The position numbers were made by a program, and so were the translations under genes. A DNA stretch of 64,000 nucleotides. It comes from Jilunia laotingensis. GTDB taxonomy: Bacteria; Bacteroidota; Bacteroidia; Bacteroidales; Bacteroidaceae. The stretch spans positions 3,782,001 to 3,846,000 of the forward strand of contig NZ_JACRTF010000001.1 of the NCBI RefSeq assembly GCF_014385165.1, given 5' to 3'. The notes under the pieces are model-generated. The model ran no database searches and was not told the DNA's origin. It worked only from the letters and a program-made list of their open reading frames with translations. Positions 1 to 8,294 of this stretch are shown here, piece after piece; within the stretch, counting starts at the first letter, position 1; the number at the start of each line of letters is the position of its first letter.

Positions 1-1
1 A

Positions 2-556
2 GCCTCGTATGCCGGTGGTTATGGTGTTAAATCTAATGGTTATGAAATATGGGAATATCCTGCATTGGTAAATAGCAATGATGATTGTTGTAAACGTCGT
101 TTTGTTATACAAACATGTAGAGATCAAGCATCATATTCTGCTGTAATCATAGGTCCTAAAGGTGGATTAAATATTGGATATCCATATTATTATACGGCTA
201 CTGATTTAAATGCTTTATCAGTGAATGGCAATGTAGCGATCGGTACTGTCAATACTGAAGGCTATAAATTGGCCGTTAATGGCATTATTGGTGCAGCAGA
301 AATAATAGTTAAACCTGATTGGGCAGATTTTGTTTTCAAGAAAGAGTATAAACTTCCAACATTGAATGAAGTAGAACAGCATATCAATGAGAAAGGGACA
401 CTCCCTGGTGTTCCATCGGAGGAAGAAGTCAAGGTTAATGGTATAAAAGTCGGAGAAGTAAATGCACTTTTACTTCAGAAAATAGAAGAATTGACTTTAT
501 ATGTTATTAAGCAGCAAAGAGAGATAGATGAATTGAAACAAAAGATTAAAGATTAG
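2..556 (+). CDS. Fibre-like surface protein, C-terminal part (cut by window edge)
   Basis: The reading frame is open from base 2, so the N-terminus lies outside the window; the TTG at 65 is only an internal codon. The C-terminal half has the pattern seen in Bacteroidota proteins annotated as tail-fibre-domain or endosialidase-chaperone-like: a DVNG/LAVNG repeat, PDWADFVF, then LPTLNEVEQHI...GTLPG, and a coiled-coil tail (ALLLQKIEELTLYVIKQQ). It is closely paralogous to the protein at 1713-2420, nearly identical over LAVNGIIGAAEIIVKPDWAD. The stop lies 2 nt before the next gene, so the two are probably cotranscribed. The family suggests a trimeric fibre or adhesin stalk at the surface, which is inference. 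Confidence 0.75.
   Translation, partial: ASYAGGYGVKSNGYEIWEYPALVNSNDDCCKRRFVIQTCRDQASYSAVIIGPKGGLNIGYPYYYTATDLNALSVNGNVAIGTVNTEGYKLAVNGIIGAAEIIVKPDWADFVFKKEYKLPTLNEVEQHINEKGTLPGVPSEEEVKVNGIKVGEVNALLLQKIEELTLYVIKQQREIDELKQKIKD
241..345 (+). repeat. Direct repeat, copy 1 of cassette C-terminal module
   Basis: This stretch encodes IGT(V/A)NTEGYKLAVNG and the following GAAEIIVKPDWAD residues. It is nearly identical at DNA level to 2102-2206, differing only at scattered third positions. It marks the duplicated fibre-like gene and is a possible site of homologous exchange between the two cassettes. Confidence 0.8.
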
Positions 557-558
557 AA

Positions 559-1434
559 ATGATGAGGAATATCAAATATTTGATAATTGTATTTTTGATG
601 CTTTCCCCATTTGTATGTTCTTATGGTGATGGTTATAATTTAACTGGGGAAGCATATCCTTATCCAGGTAGAGTATATATATATCGTTATGATATACCGA
701 CAGGCATTCAGAGAAGTTATGGCACTGTAACATGGAAAGTTACTAATGGGAAAATAAGAGACTCAAATGGTGATTTTACTTTACATTCATTAACTCAACC
801 TTCTTTGCATGTTGGTGATAAAATATATGTGATATGGGATGAAGATGATAACGATGCTTTAGGTTCTATTGAGATAGTAAATAATGCCTTTATGGATGTA
901 TATATTCAATCTGGAGATGTAGTTATTAATGATGTTTTTTTTAATGCATCGCATGATCAATATTTTGAAGGAACTTATCTGGCTTTAAAGAATCTTGCTA
1001 TTGGAAGTAGGGCAAACATTACTTTTAACGGCTATAAATCCGTTCATATTCTCCCGGGTTTTGAAACTGAGCGAGGTTGTAAAGTTAGAATATGTAATGA
1101 TCCATTTTGGGTTTATTCATTATCTGAAACTCGTAATTTGGATAACTCTTTAGGATATATAGATGATGAAAAAGATACTGAATTTTATAGTTTAACTTCA
1201 ACTCTATCAGAAAAAAGAGTAACCTTGTCTTGTAATATTTCAGAAAAATCAAATGATGCTCAAATATACATTTATAATTCATCTGGCATTGTAATATTCA
1301 AGAAAAGTATTGATTTTGTTGGAAAGGGGAATATTTGTGTTGATGCATCAGAATGGTCAGCAGGTATTTATCTATATACATTAATAATTGATGGTAGCAT
1401 CAGTGATACGAAAAGAATGATAATATCTAATTGA
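559..1434 (+). CDS. Exported protein with T9SS-type C-terminal sorting domain
   Basis: 291 aa. An N-terminal signal peptide (residues 1-24, hydrophobic YLIIVFLMLSPFVCSYG) is followed by a beta-rich region with a WKVTNGKI motif like that in the paralogue at 2417-3616 (WKVTHGRF). A middle repeat NGYKSVHILPGFETERG also matches the paralogue. The last ~80 residues look like a type A sorting domain: YIYNSSGIVIF, then WSAGIYLYTLIIDG and a basic KRMIISN end. It sits 2 nt after the fibre-like gene, forming cassette copy 1. Its function is unknown; a surface-exposed partner of the fibre protein is inferred from pairing alone. Confidence 0.8.
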   Translation: MMRNIKYLIIVFLMLSPFVCSYGDGYNLTGEAYPYPGRVYIYRYDIPTGIQRSYGTVTWKVTNGKIRDSNGDFTLHSLTQPSLHVGDKIYVIWDEDDNDALGSIEIVNNAFMDVYIQSGDVVINDVFFNASHDQYFEGTYLALKNLAIGSRANITFNGYKSVHILPGFETERGCKVRICNDPFWVYSLSETRNLDNSLGYIDDEKDTEFYSLTSTLSEKRVTLSCNISEKSNDAQIYIYNSSGIVIFKKSIDFVGKGNICVDASEWSAGIYLYTLIIDGSISDTKRMIISN

Positions 1435-1668
1435 GGAGGAAGAAGAGGATGAACTTTTCTTGATTCTACTTTTGATGTAGTGAATATCGAAATTAGTATA
1501 ATTATATATCTAAAAATAAACTTGTAGTGAACAAATTTTTGATATTTCAAAAGATATAGACTTATTTTATCAAATGCCAATATAACATTATAATAAGTAT
1601 TGTGGATTGAAAATGTAATTCCTACCTACTATATTCAAATTTAATATTTATTTTTTTAATTTACTGTT

Positions 1669-2420
1669 ATGAGAAGAAAGATCGTTTTTTATTAGGTTTA
1701 GTATTATGTCTGTTGTTGAGTATTATAAATCCGATATGCGCTCAAGAAGGTGGAACAGGTGTAAATGGTTTATCGATTGGCTCTACCACCAATAATACTT
1801 ATTCCGCATTGGTAATACAAGGAGCTAATAAACCATATTTTGAATCAGGTAAACGTGATATCGTTTTTAAATTCAAAGATGCTGGTATGAGTGCAGTAAG
1901 GGCATACAGAAATGGATGGTATGGAACCTATTTACAATTTCTTACTAGTCATGATACAACTACAGTATCATTACGACCAAGGATGCATATTGATTCTTTT
2001 GGTAGAGTTGGAATTGGTACTACTAATCCACTTAAGGAACTTGATGTAAATGGTACTATCAGAGCTAATAGTTTTATAATAACGAATGGTAATATTTCAA
2101 TTGGCACTGCAAATACTGAGGGATATAAATTGGCTGTTAATGGCATTATTGGTGCGGCAGAAATAATAGTTAAGCCAGATTGGGCTGACTTTGTTTTCAA
2201 GAAAGATTATAAACTTCCAACGCTATGTGAAGTTAAAAAACATATTGAAGAAAAGGGCACTTTACCAGGTATTCCAAGTGATGCAGATGTGAAAGCAAAT
2301 GGTGTTGGTTTAGGTGAGACTAATGCTCTGTTACTCCAAAAAATAGAAGAATTAACTTTGTATGTCATTAAACAACAGGAAGAAATTAATGAATTGAAAG
2401 AAGAAATTAAAAATAAATGA
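1669..2420 (+). pseudogene. Fibre-like surface protein, frameshifted in its signal peptide
   Basis: The downstream frame (open through 1713-2420, 235 aa from a TTG) encodes a paralogue of the protein at 2-556: GIGTTNP-LKELDVNG repeat, PDWADFVF, LPTLCEVKKHI and a coiled-coil end. The obvious ATG at 1669 reads MRRKIVFY then stop at 1693. Adding one T to the six-T run at 1685-1690 would give MRRKIVFLLGLVLCLLLSII and on to a signal-peptidase-like NPICAQ, a convincing signal peptide joined to the rest. As it stands the export signal is out of frame. This may be a real mutation, slippage-based switching or an assembly error. The stop overlaps the next gene's ATG (ATGA). Confidence 0.7.
2102..2206 (+). 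repeat. Direct repeat, copy 2 of cassette C-terminal module
   Basis: Second copy of the block at 241-345, in the same orientation about 1.86 kb away. Differences are mostly silent, so selection appears to keep the protein sequence. Confidence 0.8.
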
Positions 2421-3616
2421 TTAATATGAGTAAAATTAGAATTATTTTATTTTTGCTATTATGCAGTAACATTAAAATTCTTTCTTCATTTGGTATCAAT
2501 GGCCCCGTTAAAGTAGATGGAGGATCTTTGACAGGTTATACAGGGGATTTTAGTGGCATAATAGATTTTTCTACGAAAGTAGTATGGAAAGTTACTCACG
2601 GACGTTTTAATAATCCATTAGGCCCAACTTCTGTTACACAAACAGTCGGTGAAAATATTGTTGTAATTATTTGGGATGATTCTCCAGAAAAAGGAATAAT
2701 AACTGCAACGGTTGCTGGCATGCATACAGTACGTTTGGAGGTGGACATAAATAGTGTTAAAGATATGCACATAACCGATTTTAGATGTAACGGAAATATA
2801 GTTACTAATGATGTAATTAGTCTTCCTTTGGGGCAGTCTGGCGTTATTGAATGTAGTGTAAATGATTTAGAATATCCTATTACGCATCTTAAAATTTATG
2901 GTTATAGATGGGATACTCCAGAATCGTGGGGTAGAGGTACATTTACAGGTCAAAGAACTGTGAAAATCAACTACGATGCTACTACAGGAAATGGGCAAAA
3001 GATTTCAGTTACTCCTATTGGGTATGGAGATGTATTAGGTAATACTAGAACAGTAACAATTAAGAGAGAGACGCCAGCTCCACCTCCATTTGATGGTAAT
3101 ATAAAAAATGTCACTATAACTTCTAATAAAACTTATAATCATTCAACCTTATTTGTTGAAGATGTCATTATAAAAAGTGGTGCTAATGTAATTATGAATG
3201 GCTATGAGTCAATTCGAATAGTCCCAGGTTTTACTGCAGAACAAGGAAGTACTCTAAGAATATATAATGGTTTCGCACCAAAAATACAGATAAGGTCTAT
3301 AATAGATGGAGAGGAGGGTATTGGAAATGACATGGGCTTAGGCTTAGATAAAGACTTACCAAAGTTATATCAGAATTATCCTAGTCCTGCTCGTTCAATA
3401 ACTACCATTCCTTGTATTATACCTGAAGGGATGAGAAATGCATATATTCATTTATATAATCTGATGGGAGTGTTAGTACAAGAAATTCCTGTTATTTCAA
3501 TTGGTGAAAATCGTATTGATATAAATACTTCTAATTGGACTAGCGGACTATATATATATTCTTTGGTTGTTGATGGTCGTATAATCGATACAAAACGTAT
3601 GATCGTATCAAATTAG
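2417..3616 (+). CDS. Exported protein with T9SS-type C-terminal sorting domain (copy 2)
   Basis: 399 aa. The signal peptide is MSKIRIILFLLLCSNIKILS; the start may be the ATG at 2417, overlapping the previous stop, or 2426. It is a larger paralogue of 559-1434: a WKVTHGRF region, an extra Ig/PKD-like segment (around residues 110-220), NGYESIRIVPGFTAEQG near 255, and a typical type A sorting domain from about 315 (LYQNYPSPARSIT, IHLYNLMGVLV, WTSGLYIYSLVVDG, KRMIVSN). The domain order suggests surface export and anchoring through a type IX system. Whether the host encodes such a system cannot be seen here. No enzymatic motif is recognised. Confidence 0.82.
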   Translation: MINMSKIRIILFLLLCSNIKILSSFGINGPVKVDGGSLTGYTGDFSGIIDFSTKVVWKVTHGRFNNPLGPTSVTQTVGENIVVIIWDDSPEKGIITATVAGMHTVRLEVDINSVKDMHITDFRCNGNIVTNDVISLPLGQSGVIECSVNDLEYPITHLKIYGYRWDTPESWGRGTFTGQRTVKINYDATTGNGQKISVTPIGYGDVLGNTRTVTIKRETPAPPPFDGNIKNVTITSNKTYNHSTLFVEDVIIKSGANVIMNGYESIRIVPGFTAEQGSTLRIYNGFAPKIQIRSIIDGEEGIGNDMGLGLDKDLPKLYQNYPSPARSITTIPCIIPEGMRNAYIHLYNLMGVLVQEIPVISIGENRIDINTSNWTSGLYIYSLVVDGRIIDTKRMIVSN

Positions 3617-3652
3617 CATATAATCATTTGGTGTATGACTATGTATTAAGTA

Positions 3653-3668
3653 GGGACATTCAGTAAAT
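3653..3668 (+). repeat. IS terminal inverted repeat, left
   Basis: Pairs with 5315-5330 with one mismatch (C at 3658 against T in the right-hand copy). Confidence 0.85.
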
Positions 3669-3683
3669 GTCTTTAAAAGTAAT

Positions 3684-3730
3684 ATGGCATATGAAGATGA
3701 CTTACTAATATCATCTCATATGCCATTTTT
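3684..3730. terminator. Hairpin inside left IS end
   Basis: 3684-3700 (ATGGCATATGAAGATGA) pairs with 3711-3726 (TCATCTCATATGCCAT) with one bulged A, loop 10 nt, followed by TTTTT on the + strand. It can end + strand transcripts from the surface cassette before they run antisense to the transposase. Confidence 0.75.
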
Positions 3731-3829
3731 ATTGTCTATTTTTTCTCTCTGACCTAAAATCTTCTCCTTTTGGGCACGATGTTCCGGAAGAAGCCTGAGA
3801 CTTCTTCTAACAGATTCTTTATACTTATG

Positions 3830-5188
3830 CTATGCAGCTTTCTTCTGTCCGTTTTTGATTTTATCAATCATCAATATGGCGTTTGCCGTATGTATCCCAA
3901 AGAAAATCCACAGGATTTCTGTTTTCCTGTTCCGTGCTTTGACTTTCGATAGCGAGTAATGCTGTTTTTGCGTACCGAAACTGCCTTCAAGCCTGGTGGC
4001 TCTTTCCCTCGAGAGTTCACTCCTGAGAACCTTCCTCACCGCCTCGTCCTTTGCAGCCCTTCCCTTGCGTACAAAGGAGGTTGATATCCCATATTTTGTA
4101 CAGAACTTCCTGTTGGCATTATTGGCGTATATGGAATCGGCGGCCACACACCTGACCCTTACATTCATCAACTTCTGATGCATACGGATACAGTCTTTCA
4201 GACGTATGCCCTCATTGAATGCCTTGAAAGAGATGTGCTCGATGAACGAGATTCCGTCTATCTGTATGTTATTAGCCTTTGCACCGAACTCGACAGATTT
4301 TGTCTCCTTGCCCCTTACGATAGGGCGTACGTAATGACGGTCAATACTGACAATACGGTCACTGACCTTCCTGCCTTCAAAGAGTTCCTTTTCCTGTACA
4401 AGGACCTTTCTGATGATGGAAAGCCGTTTCTGATAATCCTGTGTATATGTGAGTGAAGAGCCGTGTTCTCTGTGAATGTCATCCCGTTGTATGATGAGTT
4501 TTTCCAGGAGTCTGATCATGCGATGCTTCAGCATTCTTGTCCTCGAAGCCTTCCTCTTTCTTTTCTTGCAATAGGATAGATAGGATACCGCAACATCCGC
4601 ATATTTGTTACGGGGACGCCTTATGCCGAGTTGCCCACAATGTATGCAGACATGCCGGTAGAGCCATTCGACGCTTTCCCAAAGGAGCTTCATGTCCGTA
4701 GGGAAACGCATATGACTTTCATAGCATGTGGCATCGGTCATACATACGTGAAGGTTCTCAAGATAAGGCTTCCAGTGTGAGGCAAGGATTTTCTGAAGGG
4801 AGTCGATGTCAAGACGGGATGCTATCTCATTACGGACAGCACTGATTATCTTGTAGTTCGTTATAGGGCAGGACGGGTCTATCATGATACCACAGAACAA
4901 CTGATAGTGTATGTTTCCGTTAAGATGTTCTACCAATAACCTGTCAGAGAATCCGGTATAAGACTTCAGTACCATAAGGGCTATCTTCGCGGAAGGACTG
5001 AAACAGTTCCTGCGACCCAAGCGGGATTGTGAAAGGCCTGTCTCTTTGGCTATACTCTCGAATGGAAACACGGAATGAAGACTGCCAAGTTCACTCGCAT
5101 GAAAACTCTTACGATATTTTTCCAGAATATCGAATTCTGGAAACCCTAAAGTAGGGTGAATTTCTGAAATATTTTGTATCTTCGCCAT
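3830..5188 (-). CDS. DDE transposase (IS1182/IS5-like group)
   Basis: 452 aa, full length. The N-terminal region (DUF772-like, RNCFSPSAKIALMVLKSYTGFSDR) is followed by an RNase H-fold catalytic core. The probable catalytic triad is D152 (TDATCYESH), D351 (ADSIYANN) and E401 (RLEGSFG). A basic, cysteine-containing insertion (CIHCGQLG...KKRKRKASRTR, residues ~181-220) lies between the first two acids. The frame is intact, so the element may be active. Exact family assignment is from memory of motifs and would need a search of an IS database. Confidence 0.88.
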   Translation of the reverse strand: MAKIQNISEIHPTLGFPEFDILEKYRKSFHASELGSLHSVFPFESIAKETGLSQSRLGRRNCFSPSAKIALMVLKSYTGFSDRLLVEHLNGNIHYQLFCGIMIDPSCPITNYKIISAVRNEIASRLDIDSLQKILASHWKPYLENLHVCMTDATCYESHMRFPTDMKLLWESVEWLYRHVCIHCGQLGIRRPRNKYADVAVSYLSYCKKRKRKASRTRMLKHRMIRLLEKLIIQRDDIHREHGSSLTYTQDYQKRLSIIRKVLVQEKELFEGRKVSDRIVSIDRHYVRPIVRGKETKSVEFGAKANNIQIDGISFIEHISFKAFNEGIRLKDCIRMHQKLMNVRVRCVAADSIYANNANRKFCTKYGISTSFVRKGRAAKDEAVRKVLRSELSRERATRLEGSFGTQKQHYSLSKVKARNRKTEILWIFFGIHTANAILMIDKIKNGQKKAA

Positions 5189-5261
5189 ATCTTAGTGTGG
5201 ATATTTCCCCCGTTTTGGCCGTCAAACCGTATTTTAGGGGGAATACATAAAGATACAAAAA

Positions 5262-5303
5262 AGCCAACTAATTCGCAATACTTTTAGTATGAATTAGTTG
5301 GCT
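5262..5303. terminator. Hairpin inside right IS end, upstream of transposase
   Basis: A perfect 13-bp stem: AGCCAACTAATTC (5262-5274) with GAATTAGTTGGCT (5291-5303), A-run on one side and T-rich on the other. Placed between the IS end and the transposase start, it would block outside transcription from entering the transposase gene, a known self-limiting feature of insertion sequences. Confidence 0.7.
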
Positions 5304-5314
5304 AATTTTATAGG

Positions 5315-5330
5315 ATTTACTGAATATCCC
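5315..5330 (-). repeat. IS terminal inverted repeat, right
   Basis: Reverse complement matches 3653-3668 at 15 of 16 positions. Confidence 0.85.
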
Positions 5331-5336
5331 TAAGTA

Positions 5337-5573
5337 TTCAAGTTTAAAAGTAAGCATTCGGTGAACTTCGCCTTTTAGCTTCTTGCCTCTGGTGCTACCT
5401 TTGGTGCAAAAGTTATGTGGAATCTGAAATCTATTGAATTAATTTATTCCCATTGCGAGAGTAGCAGTTTAAAAGTTCGTGATTTTTGTGCCAATGAAGT
5501 AATCAACAAGGTTAAATTCTGTTGTTGTAAAGAACATTTTCTAAATCGCATTTAGGAATTAATTTTAATGCAA
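5337..5573. other. Spacer between IS and polysaccharide operon
   Basis: No gene or clear terminator is visible downstream of the last operon gene. Together with the IS end this makes a 385-base stretch without a coding region. Short frames here have no recognisable product. It may be the remains of sequence disrupted before the IS arrived. Confidence 0.4.
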
Positions 5574-6248
5574 TTATGATTTCCAAAAAACATTTCTTTT
5601 TACAATTTCTTGCTTTCTTCCTGAGCCGCCAACCACAACGTTACTTTCATTAATAGATTTTGTAATAACAGAATTAGCTGCAACTATTACATTGTCTGAT
5701 ATTTTCACATTTTTCAATATAGTATTTCTGCATCCTATCCAAACATGGTTACCAATAATTATGGGTTTGGGAGAATTAATAATATTTCCTTCATAATCCA
5801 TAATATGATGAAAATCCGTATCCATAATTAAGACGTCCCACGATATAGTGCAGTCATTACCAATGATAATTTGTTTATAACAAATTATTGTCGTTTCTCC
5901 AGTTATAGTAAGATTATCACCAATAGTTAAAATTGCATTTTCGCCTATGCATATTTTACTCCCTTGACCTATAGTTATAGCACCTTTTACGATTAGTGTT
6001 CCATTTACTTCCCAAATAGCCCTAGAATATTTAATATCACGAGACCCTAATAAAGAGCTTCCATATCTTATTAGACCAGTTTTAATAGGACAATCAAATA
6101 TAATTTTCCCATTAGTTTTTAATAATTTTGTGTGTCTACGGATTAAGATAGGTAATTTTATTGCAGACATAAAAGAACAATATTTTAAATTTATATACAA
6201 TGTCTTTAATATACTTGTCTCTCTTATAAATTTTATCACATTTTTCAT
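5574..6248 (-). CDS. Hexapeptide-repeat acyltransferase (LbH fold)
   Basis: 224 aa. Imperfect [LIV]GxxxxI hexapeptide turns run from about residue 85 to 205 (ITIGQGSKICIGENAILTIG, then IIIGNDCTI, PIIIGNHVWIGCRNTILKN), including the NHVWIG motif common in sugar O-acetyltransferases. DTDFHHI (~137) resembles the catalytic histidine loop. It is the last gene of the polysaccharide operon, so it probably acetylates a sugar of the repeat unit from acetyl-CoA in the cytoplasm. Acceptor unknown. Confidence 0.85.
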   Translation of the reverse strand: MKNVIKFIRETSILKTLYINLKYCSFMSAIKLPILIRRHTKLLKTNGKIIFDCPIKTGLIRYGSSLLGSRDIKYSRAIWEVNGTLIVKGAITIGQGSKICIGENAILTIGDNLTITGETTIICYKQIIIGNDCTISWDVLIMDTDFHHIMDYEGNIINSPKPIIIGNHVWIGCRNTILKNVKISDNVIVAANSVITKSINESNVVVGGSGRKQEIVKRNVFWKS

Positions 6249-6309
6249 GGAATGACAAATTTTATTTTAATAACAATTGGGATCAATACTATTATTTAAC
6301 AATTCATGT

Positions 6310-7356
6310 CTACAATATATATATTTGGTCATAATTTTCGACCATATTTGATATGTCATAATTTCTTGTTGCAAATTTCTGAGCTTGAATTGCGATATTA
6401 TTCGCCTCGTTGGGATGTTCTATAATATATTTTATTTGTTGAGCTAACGAAAAAACATTTCCACATTCGAATGTAAAACCATATTTCCCACTTTCTATAA
6501 CTTCCATAGGACCTTCAATATCAGATACTAAGACAGGTATTCCCGCTACCATACCTTCAGCAACTGTTAAGCCAAAACCTTCATTTAGGGATGGTTGTAC
6601 TAGCATGTCGTAATTTTTCAAATGTGAATATATATATTCTCTATCTTTTAACCCCAAAAAGTGTATAGAATCGTTCAGATTGTATTTAGACATTAACTTT
6701 TTGAGATATGTTTCTGAGCTACCGATTCCTATAAAATCTATTGAAATTTTGATGGGAATTGTTTTTTTTTCCTTTACTAGTAAATTTAAGGCTTCAATAA
6801 GAAAATGCTGCCCCTTTTTTAGATGTTCTAATCTGCTAACCTGTACTATTTTGCATTGTATCTTATCTAATGATGAAGAATTTTTATGTAAGATTTTATG
6901 TGTCTCTATGCCATTATGAACAATAGATACATTTTTTATATTATGCTTGCATAAGTCGTCTTTTACTGCTTGAGAAATAGCTATGATATGGTCGTAATAT
7001 TTAGCACAAATTAGTGGAAGTCTTGTATCATGGACTGTAAGAAATGTTTTATAGAACTTGTGTAGGAATATATATTTGATTATATGTGAATTATGACAAT
7101 GAATAATATTGGGGTGAAAAGAATATATTATTTTATTCAATTTTACTACATTCCATAAATTTTTACTACTTTCTTTTCTGTTAAGTAATATTACTTTGCA
7201 CTTTTTGTTTATTTTATTTATTAAATTTATATCATATGCATTATTAATTATACATAAACCAACCTCATGAATCTGTACTTGTTGGTTTATTATATCTATA
7301 AGCATGGTCTCAGCACCACCTACATTAAATGAAAAAATACAGTGTAGCAATCGCAT
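6310..7356 (-). CDS. Glycosyltransferase family 4 (GT-B)
   Basis: 348 aa. The N-terminus MRLLHCIFSFNVGGAETML has the GGAE motif of GT4 acceptor domains. The C-terminal domain has VSRLEHLKKGQHFLIEA and the EX7E donor-site motif (PSLNEGFGLTVAEGMVAG, both glutamates present). It should transfer a nucleotide-activated sugar to the lipid-linked repeat unit with retention of configuration. It is separated by 1 nt from the upstream glycosyltransferase gene, consistent with a tight operon. Sugar specificity cannot be told. Confidence 0.9.
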   Translation of the reverse strand: MRLLHCIFSFNVGGAETMLIDIINQQVQIHEVGLCIINNAYDINLINKINKKCKVILLNRKESSKNLWNVVKLNKIIYSFHPNIIHCHNSHIIKYIFLHKFYKTFLTVHDTRLPLICAKYYDHIIAISQAVKDDLCKHNIKNVSIVHNGIETHKILHKNSSSLDKIQCKIVQVSRLEHLKKGQHFLIEALNLLVKEKKTIPIKISIDFIGIGSSETYLKKLMSKYNLNDSIHFLGLKDREYIYSHLKNYDMLVQPSLNEGFGLTVAEGMVAGIPVLVSDIEGPMEVIESGKYGFTFECGNVFSLAQQIKYIIEHPNEANNIAIQAQKFATRNYDISNMVENYDQIYIL

Positions 7357-7357
7357 T

Positions 7358-8281
7358 CTAATTATTATTTTTTATTTTTGAATATGAGATAATAAACCAT
7401 CGTAATAATTTGCCTAAATGTAGAAATCTTATTATTTGTATAAATAAGATTCTCTTTTTAAAAGAATTGAGCATGCTATCATATCCAAGATAATCTTCAT
7501 CGGCTATGAGGAGAAACATACTTTTTGTTATCATTTTCATTAGTTTTTCATTTTCTCCATATTTAATATAATCATCATGAAAAGTATATATTATTTCTTG
7601 TAATGCAATTCCTTGATTATGTATGCTATTACGATTGTTCAAAAAATAATCAAAGGAGACAGAATCATTTCTCCCATTTTCGACTTTTTTTATAGTTTTG
7701 TGAGTGAAAAATTGTTGTTTAGAATCTTTGTAGTATTTAAAAAATGTAATTTTCTCGTAAATGCGTATTTGCTCATTAAAAGAATATTTTTTCATAATTT
7801 TTCGGCTTACTACATGAGCAAAATCTCCGTCTATTTTTCCTTGAATCCAATCTTTGTAGTTTATTACGGAACATGTACCTTGCAGCAAAGGTTGTGCCTG
7901 ATAATAATTTTCTCTCGAATCTACGGCAAACAAATAATGTTCATAGCCATCATATTGAACTAATGTTTGTTGAATTATCTGAATCGCATCTTCGGTTAAT
8001 TCATCATCGCTATCTAGAAATAGAATGTAATCACCGGTACAACAAGAAATTGCATAATTCCGGGCAGCATTTACTCCTCTATTTATATCAAACTTAAGTA
8101 GATGTATGTTATTATGTTTTTCAGAGAATTCTTTTGCCAATTTATAACTTTCATCTGTTGAGCCATCATCTACTATCCAATGTTCAATTTCATTGGAAGA
8201 ATTTTGTTGAGCAACACTTTTTAGACACCTAATTATGCAATCTGCTCGATTATATACTGGGGTAATTATAGACAATTTCAT
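7358..8281 (-). CDS. Glycosyltransferase family 2 (GT-A)
   Basis: 307 aa. Typical GT2 start KLSIITPVYNRADCIIRCLKS, then WIVDDGSTDES and the DXD-type metal site LFLDSDDELT (~residue 93). The C-terminal ~100 residues are diverged and may contact the membrane or acceptor. It lies inside the polysaccharide operon, 13 nt after the previous gene's stop, and probably adds one residue of the repeat unit. Confidence 0.9.
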   Translation of the reverse strand: MKLSIITPVYNRADCIIRCLKSVAQQNSSNEIEHWIVDDGSTDESYKLAKEFSEKHNNIHLLKFDINRGVNAARNYAISCCTGDYILFLDSDDELTEDAIQIIQQTLVQYDGYEHYLFAVDSRENYYQAQPLLQGTCSVINYKDWIQGKIDGDFAHVVSRKIMKKYSFNEQIRIYEKITFFKYYKDSKQQFFTHKTIKKVENGRNDSVSFDYFLNNRNSIHNQGIALQEIIYTFHDDYIKYGENEKLMKMITKSMFLLIADEDYLGYDSMLNSFKKRILFIQIIRFLHLGKLLRWFIISYSKIKNNN

Positions 8282-8294
8282 GAATAGTTTTTTA

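Larger units (their letters stand above)
3647..5336. mobile_element. Insertion sequence, complete, with 6-bp target duplication
   Basis: The element itself spans 3653-5330 (1678 bp). Its ends are 16-bp inverted repeats with one mismatch: GGGACATTCAGTAAAT at 3653-3668, and ATTTACTGAATATCCC at 5315-5330. TAAGTA occurs directly outside each end (3647-3652 and 5331-5336), a probable 6-bp target duplication. One transposase gene fills the element on the - strand. Strong hairpins lie just inside both ends. Intact ends and duplication suggest fairly recent insertion between the surface cassette and the polysaccharide operon. Confidence 0.88.

Noticed and set aside
65..556. Start codon TTG at 65 for the first gene
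   Set aside because: The frame is open to base 2 and encodes plausible fibre sequence upstream, so the gene runs in from outside the window.
3770..4456. Plus-strand frames inside the IS
   Set aside because: They are antisense to an intact transposase with all catalytic residues and have no independent support.
5400..5560. Short minus-strand frames as a remnant gene between IS and acyltransferase gene
   Set aside because: They are broken by stops and match no family I can name.
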